NCBI GenBank assembly: GCA_027484445.1
Contig: JAIXSY010000055.1
Location: 310,001-374,000 of the forward strand
Source: Verrucomicrobiaceae bacterium
GTDB lineage: Bacteria > Verrucomicrobiota > Verrucomicrobiia > Verrucomicrobiales > Verrucomicrobiaceae
DNA: 64,000 nt
Direction: 5' to 3'
Shown: positions 34,426 through 43,209 of the stretch, one piece after another
Layout of the letters: each line of letters opens with the position of its first letter
Numbering within the stretch: position 1 is the stretch's first letter
Position numbers and translations under genes: made by a program
The notes under the pieces: generated by a model
Database searches by the model: none
What the model saw: the letters and a program-made list of their open reading frames with translations, nothing else
What the model was told of the DNA's origin: nothing

Positions 34426-35334
34426 TCACTGCAGCGCCATGCGCCCTAGCGCCAAAGACCCGAGGAGTCCGGAGCGGGAGCCAAGGCCCGGCGGCACGAT
34501 GTATTGGTCGATCTCGCGCTGAAGCTGGGGAATGAGCAGATAGCCGTTCAGGTGGCTCATCAACTTGCCGCGAATCAATGGGATGAGCTGAGGCTGCTCC
34601 ATGACACCACCACCGAGGATGATGCGCTTCGGGGAAAGGGTGAGCGTCAGATTCATCAGAGCGTGCGCCATGACGTCTGCGATTTCCTCCCAGGCGGGAT
34701 GGTCAAAGGGCAGCATGTCCGCGCGCACACCCCAGCGTTTCGCGATGGCGGGACCGCAGACGTAACCTTCGACGCAGCTTTTGTGAAAAGGACACTGGCA
34801 CTCGCGGTGCACCGCCAGACTGTTCACGGGAGCCGGCACGGCTAGGTGACCGATCTCGGGGTGCAGAGCACCATGCAGCAGCTGGCCATTCACCAAAACA
34901 CCACCGCCCACGCCGGTGCCTACGGTGATGTAAATCAGCGGGTCCATGCCTTGTCCTGCTCCCCAAAGGAATTCAGCGAGCACAGCCGCGTTCACATCTG
35001 TGTCGAAGCCGACAGGCACTTTGAAGCGATTCTTCAGCCGCGTGACGATATCCGTCTGCTGCCAGCCTGGCTTGGGCGTGCTGGTGATGTAGCCGTAGGC
35101 CTCGCTTTGGGGATTTAGATCGACAGGGCCAAAGGTGCCGACTCCGATGGCCTCGAAGGGCCCGTGCTCCTGCTTCATTTTGGAAAACCAGCGACACACG
35201 GACTCCAGCGTTTCATCAGGTGTCGTGGTCTCGACGCGATGGGTCGCCAGGAGGTCATTCGGACCGCGGCCGATGCCACATACAAACTTGGTGCCACCGC
35301 CCTCAATAGCGGCGATCAGGGGCTGGTCACTCAT
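34426..35334 (-). CDS. ROK-family fructokinase
   Basis: A 302-residue sugar kinase of the ROK family that phosphorylates fructose (or a related hexose) with ATP. It has IAAIEGGGTKFVCGIGRG (phosphate-binding), FGPVDLNPQSEAYGYITSTPK, VGFDTDVNAAVLAEFLWGA (catalytic Asp), PLIYITVGTGVGGGVLVNGQ, LHPEIGHLAVPAP and the zinc motif CQCPFHKSCVEGY. The GPVD...YGYI.TPK..W block is typical of the BsFRK-type fructokinases rather than glucokinases. It overlaps the metF start region's upstream gene boundary by 4 bases (stop of metF at 35331), indicating cotranscription. Confidence 0.9.
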   Translation of the reverse strand: MSDQPLIAAIEGGGTKFVCGIGRGPNDLLATHRVETTTPDETLESVCRWFSKMKQEHGPFEAIGVGTFGPVDLNPQSEAYGYITSTPKPGWQQTDIVTRLKNRFKVPVGFDTDVNAAVLAEFLWGAGQGMDPLIYITVGTGVGGGVLVNGQLLHGALHPEIGHLAVPAPVNSLAVHRECQCPFHKSCVEGYVCGPAIAKRWGVRADMLPFDHPAWEEIADVMAHALMNLTLTLSPKRIILGGGVMEQPQLIPLIRGKLMSHLNGYLLIPQLQREIDQYIVPPGLGSRSGLLGSLALGRMALQ

Positions 35335-36251
35335 GCGGGGCGGACGGCGGCAGAATCACGGATGCCCAGGCTGGCGTAGATCTCACGTGTCGCTTGGGAT
35401 TTGTTCAGCGTGTAGAAGTGGATGCCATCCACACCGTGCTCGAGCAGATCTCGGCACTGCTCCGTGGCGTAATGCACGCCGACACGCTGAACGGCGGCTT
35501 CATCATTGCCCGCGCGCTGTATGGCACGCAGCAACTTGGCTGGGTAGCGGGCACCTGCGGCAAGCTCTGCCATGCGCCTCATGCCTGAAGCGCTGGTGAT
35601 GGGCATGATGCCTGCGATGATGGGGATATGGATGCCAGCGAGACGGCAGCGGTCACGAAAGTCTAAGAAATCGTGATTGTCGAAAAACAGCTGCGTGCAG
35701 ATGTAGTCCGCCCCTTCGTCGCACTTGGCTTTCAGGTAATCCATCTCTAGCACCCGGTTTGGAGTGGATGGGTGTCCTTCTGGGAAACCTGCGACTCCGA
35801 TGCCAAAACCGCGCTTATCGGGGTGCGCACCGCTGTCGTTGAATTTTTTGATGAAGCGCACCAAGTCTGCTGCGTGCTGAAAGGCATCTTTTTTGCGATC
35901 ATACCCTTCCAAGTTGCGCGGCGGATCGCCTCCTAGCGCCAGGATGTTGCTGACCCCCGCCTCAGCATACCTTTCCAAGATGGAGCCAATGTCCGCCTCG
36001 CTATGGCAGACACAGGTCAGGTGGGGCACAGGATCGAGCGTGGTGGTTTTTTTGATCCGCACGACCAGATCGTGCGTCAGCTCACGGGTGGAGCCGCCGG
36101 CCCCATAGGTGACGCTGACAAAGGAGGGCTTGTAGGCTTCGAGCTCTCCAATGGTCTGGAAGAGTGCCTCAGAAGCCTCCGTGGTTTTGGGGGGAAAGAA
36201 CTCGAAGGACAGCGTGGGCCGCTGCTGGCTAAGGATGTCGGCGATGTGCAT
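35331..36251 (-). CDS. metF: 5,10-methylenetetrahydrofolate reductase
   Basis: FAD enzyme that reduces methylene-THF to methyl-THF for methionine synthesis. From the ATG at 36251 (MHIADILSQQRPTLSFEFFPPK) it has 306 residues, the normal bacterial length; an upstream start at 36299 adds 16 unconserved residues. Conserved blocks: SFEFFPPKTTEASEAL (Glu of the active site), FVSVTYGAGGSTRELT, HLTCVCHSEADIGSIL, NILALGGDPPRNLEGY, GIGVAGFPEGHPSTPN, FDNHDFLDFRDRC and GVHYATEQCRDLLEHGVDGIHFYTLNKS. It is followed by the fructokinase with a 4-base overlap. Confidence 0.96.
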   Translation of the reverse strand: MHIADILSQQRPTLSFEFFPPKTTEASEALFQTIGELEAYKPSFVSVTYGAGGSTRELTHDLVVRIKKTTTLDPVPHLTCVCHSEADIGSILERYAEAGVSNILALGGDPPRNLEGYDRKKDAFQHAADLVRFIKKFNDSGAHPDKRGFGIGVAGFPEGHPSTPNRVLEMDYLKAKCDEGADYICTQLFFDNHDFLDFRDRCRLAGIHIPIIAGIMPITSASGMRRMAELAAGARYPAKLLRAIQRAGNDEAAVQRVGVHYATEQCRDLLEHGVDGIHFYTLNKSQATREIYASLGIRDSAAVRPA

Positions 36252-36378
36252 TCCAGAAAGTAGAGCGCGAGGTATAGAGTGTGGCGACGAGCGACGCAAG
36301 GAAGGACATTTCCCTGCCCAAAACGTGCCTGCTTGACCTGCTAGGATGCGCTCCTACTGTCGCCACCCGATCTTGCCG

Positions 36379-38121
36379 ATGCCTGCGTCAGAAACCCTCC
36401 CCCAGCTTGAAGTCCGCGTGCTCGACCTCGTCCGCAATGAGGTCCTGCAGACTCCCCCAGGATTCACCGTGGAGGCAGATCTCTTCGAGGCAGGTCTGGA
36501 TTCCATGGCCATCATGCAGTTGCTGCTGCTGCTGGAGGAACACTTTGGCAAAGCCATCCCGACCGGCAGCGTCTCGCGGGCTAACTTCAAGAATGCCAAA
36601 GCCATCGCCACGCTCCTCGTGGATCAGGGTTACGAGATCATCCCGAGTGCGGAGGAAAACCCAGCGCCCCAGAGTTCAGCGGCCCCTACTTTAAGTCCTG
36701 ACGTTGTCGCTGTGGCGGAACGTCAGCCTGTTGGGGGCCAGGCACTGGAGGCCAAAAGCTTCAGCTCTGCGGAGAAGCTAGCCTACCTGCCGTTGAGAGA
36801 TTGTGACTTTTTCACCCATGCCTTCGATGAGATGCTACGCAAAGCAGGTCAGGGTGGGCACATCGCGCATTCTTTCATCGAGCTGGATCAGATCCCGGAC
36901 GTGGCCGCTCTGAAAAAACTGCTGACTGTCCTGCCGGGGCATTTCCCCTTCCCCATCTTCACAGCTCAGCTGAAGCAGCCTTCTCTATTCTCCCTGCCGC
37001 GCTGGGAACCTGCAGCACATCCTCGGCCCCTCGATCTGCACCTCTGGTCTCAGGTGGGCTCCTCCGGCCGATTGGCTGATCACGGTGCGCAGACCTTCAC
37101 CGATCTGCAAACGCAGTTGGACGACATCATCAACACTTCCCTGCCCCAGCAGGACGATGGCTGGATGAACGTGCGCTTTGATCTCGTGGAAAAAGCCGAC
37201 AGCACCTGTGTCTTCGTTTTCTCCTGGAGTCACCTGATCATGGACGGCATCGGAGCCGAGTTTTTTTTGGTCGAGCTGAATCGTCTGCTCGGTGGCGGAG
37301 GTGAGCCTGTGCCAGCTTTTGACCTGACCGACCTCGCCGATCCGCGGGGCTGGGGAGAGCGCTGGAAGACGGCCAAGGTCATGCCGAGCTTTTTTGATCA
37401 AGTGATGGCCAAGCCCTTTGAGGCGCTCGGCTCCACCCAGCTCTCGGCAGGGCGCGCTCACTTTCAGGTGCTAACGCTCACAGAGGCCCAGACCCAGGAA
37501 GCTGCGCGCCGCAGTGCCGAGGTGTGCGGACCGCTGATCAACATGCCCTTTCACCTCGCCTGCGCCATGCGCGCCCACCAGGCCGTGTTCCAGCATCGGA
37601 ACATCTCGCCTGAGTCACTGATGTGCTGCGTGCCGATCCAGGTGAGGAAAAAAGGCACGCGCGGACCGCTGTTTCAGAACCACCTGACGATGTTCTTCTG
37701 CAATCTGCTGGCGGCTGAGCTGGGGACACTGGAGACTGCTGCAGGCTCTCTGCACCAGCAGCACACTCGATTCATCAAAGACAAAATCGGCGATGCCTTC
37801 CGCGACCTGATGTGGATGATGCGCCCAATGCCACCCTGGTTGCACATGTTCTTCATCAATTTCCACATGAAGGGCAAATTCAGCTCCTTCTACCACAGCA
37901 ACACAGGCCCCTTTGCGCCTGAGTTGACTCGCTTTGCTGGGGCGCGTGTCACGAATGCCTACCACGTGCCCAGTTTCTCCGACCCACCAGGGACAGGCGT
38001 GTTTGCGAATGAGAAAAACGGTCGCCTTGTGCTCACGCTCTGCTGGCGGGATGGCACCCTGGCCGAGGAAGAGCGCCAGATCTTCATCCGCCAATTGATG
38101 GCGGACCTGGGGGTGGCCTGA
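36379..38121 (+). CDS. Acyl carrier-condensation didomain protein
   Basis: About 580 residues from the ATG at 36379 (an in-frame ATG at 36346 is possible). Residues 1-85 form an acyl carrier domain with FEAGLDSMAIMQLLLLLEEH, in which the Ser of LDS is the phosphopantetheine site. From about residue 125 to the end lies a condensation/acyltransferase-like domain of the CoA-dependent superfamily, with FVFSWSHLIMDGIGAEFFLVEL (HxxxDG, one His short of the HHxxxDG form), and later NHLTMFFCNLLAAELGT. No adenylation, thioesterase or other NRPS domain is adjacent. It may transfer an acyl group held on its own carrier domain; the product is not known. Confidence 0.8.
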   Translation: MPASETLPQLEVRVLDLVRNEVLQTPPGFTVEADLFEAGLDSMAIMQLLLLLEEHFGKAIPTGSVSRANFKNAKAIATLLVDQGYEIIPSAEENPAPQSSAAPTLSPDVVAVAERQPVGGQALEAKSFSSAEKLAYLPLRDCDFFTHAFDEMLRKAGQGGHIAHSFIELDQIPDVAALKKLLTVLPGHFPFPIFTAQLKQPSLFSLPRWEPAAHPRPLDLHLWSQVGSSGRLADHGAQTFTDLQTQLDDIINTSLPQQDDGWMNVRFDLVEKADSTCVFVFSWSHLIMDGIGAEFFLVELNRLLGGGGEPVPAFDLTDLADPRGWGERWKTAKVMPSFFDQVMAKPFEALGSTQLSAGRAHFQVLTLTEAQTQEAARRSAEVCGPLINMPFHLACAMRAHQAVFQHRNISPESLMCCVPIQVRKKGTRGPLFQNHLTMFFCNLLAAELGTLETAAGSLHQQHTRFIKDKIGDAFRDLMWMMRPMPPWLHMFFINFHMKGKFSSFYHSNTGPFAPELTRFAGARVTNAYHVPSFSDPPGTGVFANEKNGRLVLTLCWRDGTLAEEERQIFIRQLMADLGVA

Positions 38122-38206
38122 GACGATTCGAGGACCTGAGGTAGCTTTGCGCAGCGGGGGAAGTTTCCTTTGCCAGAGAAAAACACCCTGCTAGCATCGC
38201 CCTCCC

Positions 38207-40054
38207 ATGAATTCAGAGGCCCAACAACTCGTGGCGGCAGGAAAGCTCGCCGCCGCCGACGCAGAGAAACTGTCCAAGCTCGAACCCGGAACTTACGTTC
38301 TCCACAAAAGCTGGGGCGTAGGACGCATCAGCGAATGGGACCTGATGGGAGACCGGTTGCTGATTGATTTTGAAGGCAAGCCTGGTCATGGCCTGAAGCT
38401 AGGCTTTGCCATCAGCAGCCTAGAAGTCCTGCCTGCAGATCATCTGCTTTCGATCCGTCTCTCGGATCTGGAGAGCCTGAAAAAGCTGGCCAAGGATGAC
38501 GCCAACGCTCTCGTGGAGTTGGCTCTCCGCTCCAGCGGCGGAAAAATGTCGCTCGATCAGCTGGAAGGCCTTTTGAAGCCTCGCATCATCGCTGAAGCCG
38601 ATTACAAAAAGTGGTGGGAATCCGCCAAGCGCACCCTGAAAACAGCCCGCCACATCGTGGTACCTTCGAAGCGCCAAGACCCGCTGGTGCTGCGCGATTC
38701 CGGAGAAAAACCCGGCGCAGTGATGGTGCGTGACTTCATGGCCAAACGCGACTTGAAGGGCAAGCTGGGTGTCCTGGCGCTGATCCAGAAGGACCTGGAC
38801 CTCTTCGAAAATGCCTTGGAGGAGCTCACCCCTGTCTTCCAAGACATCTCTGACACCGTGCGCAAGGCCTGGAAGCTGCATCTCAAGGAAAGCCTGCAAC
38901 TCCTGCTCACCCGCGATGAACTGCTGGAGAGCATCGACAAAGAGGCCAGTCTGCCCCTCGGCTCCTTCAAAATTTCAGACCTCGTCTGCGAAGCTCGCCA
39001 GCAGATCACCGAAAGTCTCTCAGGACTTCCTGCCGCACTTTATGGCCGTCTTTACCGCGCTTTTCCTGCCGCATTTCCGGATCGAACTTGGGTCAACGAA
39101 GTGCTCAGCCACATCGCCCGCACTGGAGGCCGTGCCGTGGCTGAAATCGCCACCGTGCTGGATGCCAATGGCGAGCTCGATGCCCTGGCCGAATACCTGA
39201 AAAAGGCTGTCCGCAATCGCACCCTGACCCAAGACCTTTTGATCTGGACCTGCAAGGAGCGCGGTGGACTGGCCAAGTCGGTGTTCAGCATCGACCTCGC
39301 GCACGCGGTGCTCGATACCATTGAAGACGACCACGTCAGCGGCGGCCCCAAACGCACGGGTCGCCTTGTCGATGTCCTGTCTTCCGAAAAGGCTCTGATC
39401 GGCGAATGGGCTCAAGACCCAGACGAGGAAATGGTCCAACTTTTCATCAAGCGCCTACTCACCAGCACCGTGCTCGATGAACTGACCCGCCGCTCCCTCA
39501 TGGCACGTGTCATCAAAGCACGTCCCGAACTGGAGAAAATCATGGAAGACCAAGCCAGCGGACGCGAGGAGAACTTCCTCATCGTCTCCTGGGACAGCAT
39601 GGAGAAGAAGAAGGCCGAGCTGCATGAGCTGGTCACCGTCAAGATCCCGCACAACCACCAGGAAATTCAAATCGCCAAAGAAGAAGGCGACCTTCGTGAA
39701 AACGGTGGTTACAAAGCGGCTCGTGATCAGCAGGCCGTGCTGAACCGCATGCGCGATGAACTGGAGCGCGACATCAACCGCGCCCGTGGCACCGACTTCG
39801 TCAATGTCTCCACCGATGTCGTCGGTATGGGCACGATCGTGGACTACGGTGATGAATCCACCGGCAAGGTCGAAACCCTCACCATCCTCGGTGCCTGGGA
39901 CAGCGACATCGAAAACAACGTCGTCTCCTACCTTTCTGAGCTCGCCAAAAGCCTGCTAGGCAAAGCCGTGGGCGATGAAGCTGAGATTCCGACCGACTCC
40001 GGAACCCGGAAAGTCAAGGTCACCGCGATCCGTGCTTTCCATACAGGAGCCTGA
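38207..40054 (+). CDS. Long GreA/GreB-type transcription elongation factor
   Basis: A 615-residue protein whose last ~160 residues are a GreA-like module: coiled coil EIQIAKEEGDLRENGGYKAA with the acidic tip (GDLRENGGY) that enters the RNA polymerase channel, then VGMGTIVDYGDESTGKVETLTILG and LLGKAVGDEAEIPTDSGTRKV, the FKBP-like domain. The first ~450 residues are a helical extension starting with a small beta domain (LEPGTYVLHKSWGVGRISEW). The same layout is known for the very long GreA of Chlamydia, so it appears to be a PVC trait. It should rescue backtracked RNA polymerase; the role of the extension is unknown. Confidence 0.88.
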   Translation: MNSEAQQLVAAGKLAAADAEKLSKLEPGTYVLHKSWGVGRISEWDLMGDRLLIDFEGKPGHGLKLGFAISSLEVLPADHLLSIRLSDLESLKKLAKDDANALVELALRSSGGKMSLDQLEGLLKPRIIAEADYKKWWESAKRTLKTARHIVVPSKRQDPLVLRDSGEKPGAVMVRDFMAKRDLKGKLGVLALIQKDLDLFENALEELTPVFQDISDTVRKAWKLHLKESLQLLLTRDELLESIDKEASLPLGSFKISDLVCEARQQITESLSGLPAALYGRLYRAFPAAFPDRTWVNEVLSHIARTGGRAVAEIATVLDANGELDALAEYLKKAVRNRTLTQDLLIWTCKERGGLAKSVFSIDLAHAVLDTIEDDHVSGGPKRTGRLVDVLSSEKALIGEWAQDPDEEMVQLFIKRLLTSTVLDELTRRSLMARVIKARPELEKIMEDQASGREENFLIVSWDSMEKKKAELHELVTVKIPHNHQEIQIAKEEGDLRENGGYKAARDQQAVLNRMRDELERDINRARGTDFVNVSTDVVGMGTIVDYGDESTGKVETLTILGAWDSDIENNVVSYLSELAKSLLGKAVGDEAEIPTDSGTRKVKVTAIRAFHTGA

Positions 40055-40204
40055 TCAAGATCATGCTTACCTTGGCCGTCCTCAGCGGTGTCTTTTCTCC
40101 TCCGAAAAGGCACGGCGGGACGGCTTTCCTTTGGTGAAAAAACGCTTCCTCGGCTCTCCCTGCGCCGAAGAACCACTCAAGCCGGATTCAGAAGTTCTCT
40201 GTCA

Positions 40205-40223
40205 GCGGGGCATTCTTGCCCCC
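40205..40223. repeat. REP-like palindrome (divergent copy)
   Basis: GCGGGGCATTCTTGCCCCC, a divergent member of the palindrome family found mainly between 53.7 and 58.7 kb, here between the convergent GreA-like and SHD1-domain genes. It may serve as a bidirectional terminator. Confidence 0.5.
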
Positions 40224-40243
40224 CTGAACTTCGGCATCCGGGC

Positions 40244-41542
40244 TCAAGGCGTGACTGTCACTTTCACGCCGATGCTTTTGTAGGCATCCATGATTTCCTG
40301 AGCCAACTTCGGCCAGGGCCTTTCTGCCACCAGAATGGACAGATGCTTGAAGGGAGCCGTTTCCGGATTGAGGTCCGGCGGTGAGAGTTCACTAGGGTAG
40401 CGAAAGCGCCCGCCCGGAATCCTCTCCACACGCGGATCGGAGAAGAACTTCCGCATGGCATCCACCTCACCAAAGACAGCATCCATGTAGCGGATGAAGC
40501 GCTGGCCATCGCTATCCAGGTGGCAGAAGAAATAGACCAGGAGCTGTGAGCGGTGATACATGTTCCGCATGTCTTGAGCCGTCTGGCACTGGGCATCCCA
40601 GACCGCTCGATTCATGGTGATCATTTTTTCCAGCCCCTCGATGCTCGGGGTGAAGTTCTCCCGTTTCGCCCAAAACTCGACGTCTTCCTTGAAGCCATTT
40701 TTGTGTGAACCTGCTCGGAAGATGCCCGCTTTGTAGGGCAGCATTTCCGTGTATTCCGCCGTGCCTTCGACGATCCATTTTGGCAAGAAGGGCAGATACT
40801 CATCCATGAGCTGGTGCGTGATCTCGTGGACCAGTGTGCCGCTGCTGTAGTCGTCATCCCGCGTGTAGGTCTTGCCCAGGCGCTGCAAGCCGAGGCTGGG
40901 AAACGGGATTTTGAAGGTTTTTTCGGACGTATCGTAAACTCCGCCGGACATCTCCGGCCCCCCTGCCGCCATGTAGTCTTCCCTTGTCTCATAAAGGGCC
41001 GCCGTGAAGCGTGGACGATCCTCTGGAGGGCGACATTCGATGCCCCAAGGCAGGGCCTCCAACAGCGTCTTTGTCGCCTCGAAGGTGCGGGCGATTTCCT
41101 TCATCATGCTATCGGCTAGCTTCGCTTGGCTGCTGAACTCGAAGGCCTGGGATTGATAGACAAATTTCCGATTCACTGCGTCTTCCGAGATGGCCTTGAT
41201 CTCCACGGAACTGGCGGAGACTTCCACCACCTGCGGCCAGGTTCTCTGCGCGAGAGGCTTGCGGGGAGACGAAGTGACCGGCGCGGTAGAATTCACCGCC
41301 GCAGGGGCACTCGTCTGGCCACGCACAAAGGCCTGATCCTCAAGGCTGAGCTTTCCCATGGGGTAGGGCACGGTGCGACCGTCGGGGAGTTTCAGCAGCA
41401 CACTGTCACCCTGCTTTCCCGCCAGTTCGGCCTCCAGTTCTCGGCCCGACGCGTCTTTCCAGACTCGGGCCTCGATCTTTGTGGCGGCCATGAGTAAACA
41501 GCAGCCAGAAAGGAGGATGAAAGGGTTGGGAATTTTCATCAT
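40244..41542 (-). CDS. Secreted SHD1-domain protein with HExxH peptidase-like motif
   Basis: About 432 residues from the ATG at 41542, which starts a signal peptide (MMKIPNPFILLSGCCLLMAA). After it lies an SHD1-like region (RVWKDASGRELEAELAGKQG, LPDGRTVPYPMGKLSLEDQ), common in planctomycete and verrucomicrobial secreted proteins. The second half carries GTLVHEITHQLMDEYLPFLP and WIVEGTAEYTEM, that is HEITH plus a downstream Glu, as in DUF1570-type gluzincins. It may be an extracytoplasmic metalloprotease or a degenerate relative. The longest frame starts at 41581 but lacks a leader there. Confidence 0.8.
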   Translation of the reverse strand: MMKIPNPFILLSGCCLLMAATKIEARVWKDASGRELEAELAGKQGDSVLLKLPDGRTVPYPMGKLSLEDQAFVRGQTSAPAAVNSTAPVTSSPRKPLAQRTWPQVVEVSASSVEIKAISEDAVNRKFVYQSQAFEFSSQAKLADSMMKEIARTFEATKTLLEALPWGIECRPPEDRPRFTAALYETREDYMAAGGPEMSGGVYDTSEKTFKIPFPSLGLQRLGKTYTRDDDYSSGTLVHEITHQLMDEYLPFLPKWIVEGTAEYTEMLPYKAGIFRAGSHKNGFKEDVEFWAKRENFTPSIEGLEKMITMNRAVWDAQCQTAQDMRNMYHRSQLLVYFFCHLDSDGQRFIRYMDAVFGEVDAMRKFFSDPRVERIPGGRFRYPSELSPPDLNPETAPFKHLSILVAERPWPKLAQEIMDAYKSIGVKVTVTP

Positions 41543-41590
41543 ATTCCCAAGCGGATAGCATAGGCGCAAAGCCGAAGGCAAGCTTACACG

Positions 41591-42556
41591 TCAACGAGCC
41601 AAGGGAGGTGCCCAGCCATAGACCTTATCCCCGACAAAAACTGGGTGATGATCTGGCGTGCGCCCCAGATCCAAGACCACCGCCCCACGCTCCACAGCAC
41701 TGACCCGCAGCGGAGCATACACGTCGCCCTCTTCCCACAGGATGTGCATCGGGTCCTGCTCTTGATAGCGCGTGCCGCGCACAGGATGGATGACGCAGAA
41801 CTTCCAGGTATTGTCGATGTGGCGCACAGTGCCGAGATGACGGTAAACCAAGGCTTTGGGCACACGGGCAAGGTCATAAGGTGGGTGCAAATTCTGGGCC
41901 CACGGATCGTAGGCAGGCTCTTGCTCCATGATCACAGGCTGCCCTGCTGGCAGAGCTCTGGCCACTGTGATGGGCGGACTCGGTGGCTGAGGCGCGGCCA
42001 GATACATCGCTGGCGATTGAGAGCGAGGGAAAGCCGAGCTTGGCCGTGTCATCAGCGGATCAATCTCATCCAGCACGGCCGGGATCAGGCATAAAATCGC
42101 GGTTTCAGCTCCCTGGTGAGGGAACTGCCGGGACAGGAGGATCTCGTGCGTGCTGGCGCGCATCTTTTGCACGGTCAAAACCTGACGCTGGCGGATGCCG
42201 ACGACGCTGTAAGTCACCAGATAGTCCAGACGACCTGCGAGGATGTCATCGACACGACGACCTGCCGAAGCTGGGTGCGTGGCCGAAGATAGCAGAGCAG
42301 CTGCATCCTGCAGCGCTGCACTTTCCAAATTGAAAAGTCGCACCTGCTGACGACGCAGCAACGCTGTGGTTAGCGAGCCCGTGACCGCGCGTGCCAGATC
42401 TGGACGCGGCTTTCCATCAATGGTGAACTCCTCCGCATACAACCCGAGGCGAGGACGATCTGCCTTGACCACACTTTCGCTCGAATCGGCCCAGACTGGC
42501 GCGCAGGCGGCCAGCATCGCTGCGACGTGACAGAAGAAAGCGGTAAGTCTTTTCAT
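41591..42556 (-). CDS. Putative lipoprotein, CsgG-like N-terminal region
   Basis: About 321 residues from the ATG at 42556 (MKRLTAFFCHVAAMLAAC), with a lipobox-like LAAC. The first domain (RLGLYAEEFTIDGKPRPDLARAV, TTALLRRQQVRLFNLESAAL, ILAGRLDYLVTYSVVGI) resembles periplasmic CsgG/TolB-type NTP-independent domains that sense or secrete; this is a loose fold-level resemblance. The C-terminus has AVVLDLGRTPDHHPVFVGDKVYGW, reminiscent of FlgT/curli-related beta modules. Function unknown. It precedes the cobalamin adenosyltransferase divergently. Confidence 0.6.
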   Translation of the reverse strand: MKRLTAFFCHVAAMLAACAPVWADSSESVVKADRPRLGLYAEEFTIDGKPRPDLARAVTGSLTTALLRRQQVRLFNLESAALQDAAALLSSATHPASAGRRVDDILAGRLDYLVTYSVVGIRQRQVLTVQKMRASTHEILLSRQFPHQGAETAILCLIPAVLDEIDPLMTRPSSAFPRSQSPAMYLAAPQPPSPPITVARALPAGQPVIMEQEPAYDPWAQNLHPPYDLARVPKALVYRHLGTVRHIDNTWKFCVIHPVRGTRYQEQDPMHILWEEGDVYAPLRVSAVERGAVVLDLGRTPDHHPVFVGDKVYGWAPPLAR

Positions 42557-42666
42557 GTTCAGCAAAGCACTCTGAATCAGCATCCTAGGGGCCATTTCCG
42601 GCGCGCAAAAGGAGAAAAAACAAGCTTTCCTGCCGCGTGGCTCTCAGTTTTGCGTATAGCAGAGGC

Positions 42667-43209
42667 ATGTCCATTTCTACACGACGCGGCGACGAAGGCC
42701 AGACTGACCTGCTCTTTGGCTTCCGCCTGCCCAAATCCCATCCACGCGTGCAGGCTCTTGGCGCGGTGGATGAACTGAATGCCGCCCTCGGCCCCCTGCG
42801 CGTTGCCGCCCTGCAACAGGAGACGCGTGAGATCCTGCAAACCGTGCAGCCTTGGCTCATTCACCTGATGGGAGAGCTGGCCACGCCTCCGGGTTCTGAG
42901 GCGCGCTACGCGGAAAAACATCCTCAACTCGGTGCAGATCGGGTCACTTATCTCGACGAATGGGTGGCGAAGCTGGAGGCGGGTGGTGCGCTCGAATTCA
43001 AAGGCTGGGCTCTGCCCGGTGAAGCAGGAGTGATGAGCGGAGCCTATGCCGATCTAGCGCGCGTCGCTTGTCGGCGAGCTGAACGACAAATCGCAGGCCT
43101 TCAGGAGACGGAACTTGCGGTTCCAAATCCTGAGGTCCTGCGCTTTTTGAATCGCCTAGCGGACGTGCTTTGGCTGCTGGCACGCTGGGAAGAGCGCACC
43201 AGCGCTTGA
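42667..43209 (+). CDS. Cob(I)yrinic acid a,c-diamide adenosyltransferase, PduO type
   Basis: A 180-residue ATP:corrinoid adenosyltransferase that makes adenosylcobalamin. From the ATG at 42667: MSISTRRGDEGQTDLLFGFR (ATP-binding TRxGDxGxT...G.R motif), HPRVQALGAVDELNAALG, FKGWALPGEAGVMSGAYADLARVACRRAER (R..CRRAER block) and NRLADVLWLLARWEE at the C-terminus, which is the family's N-R-L-D-hydrophobic end. The ATG at 42667 is preferred over one at 42637. No other cobalamin gene lies in the window. Confidence 0.9.
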   Translation: MSISTRRGDEGQTDLLFGFRLPKSHPRVQALGAVDELNAALGPLRVAALQQETREILQTVQPWLIHLMGELATPPGSEARYAEKHPQLGADRVTYLDEWVAKLEAGGALEFKGWALPGEAGVMSGAYADLARVACRRAERQIAGLQETELAVPNPEVLRFLNRLADVLWLLARWEERTSA

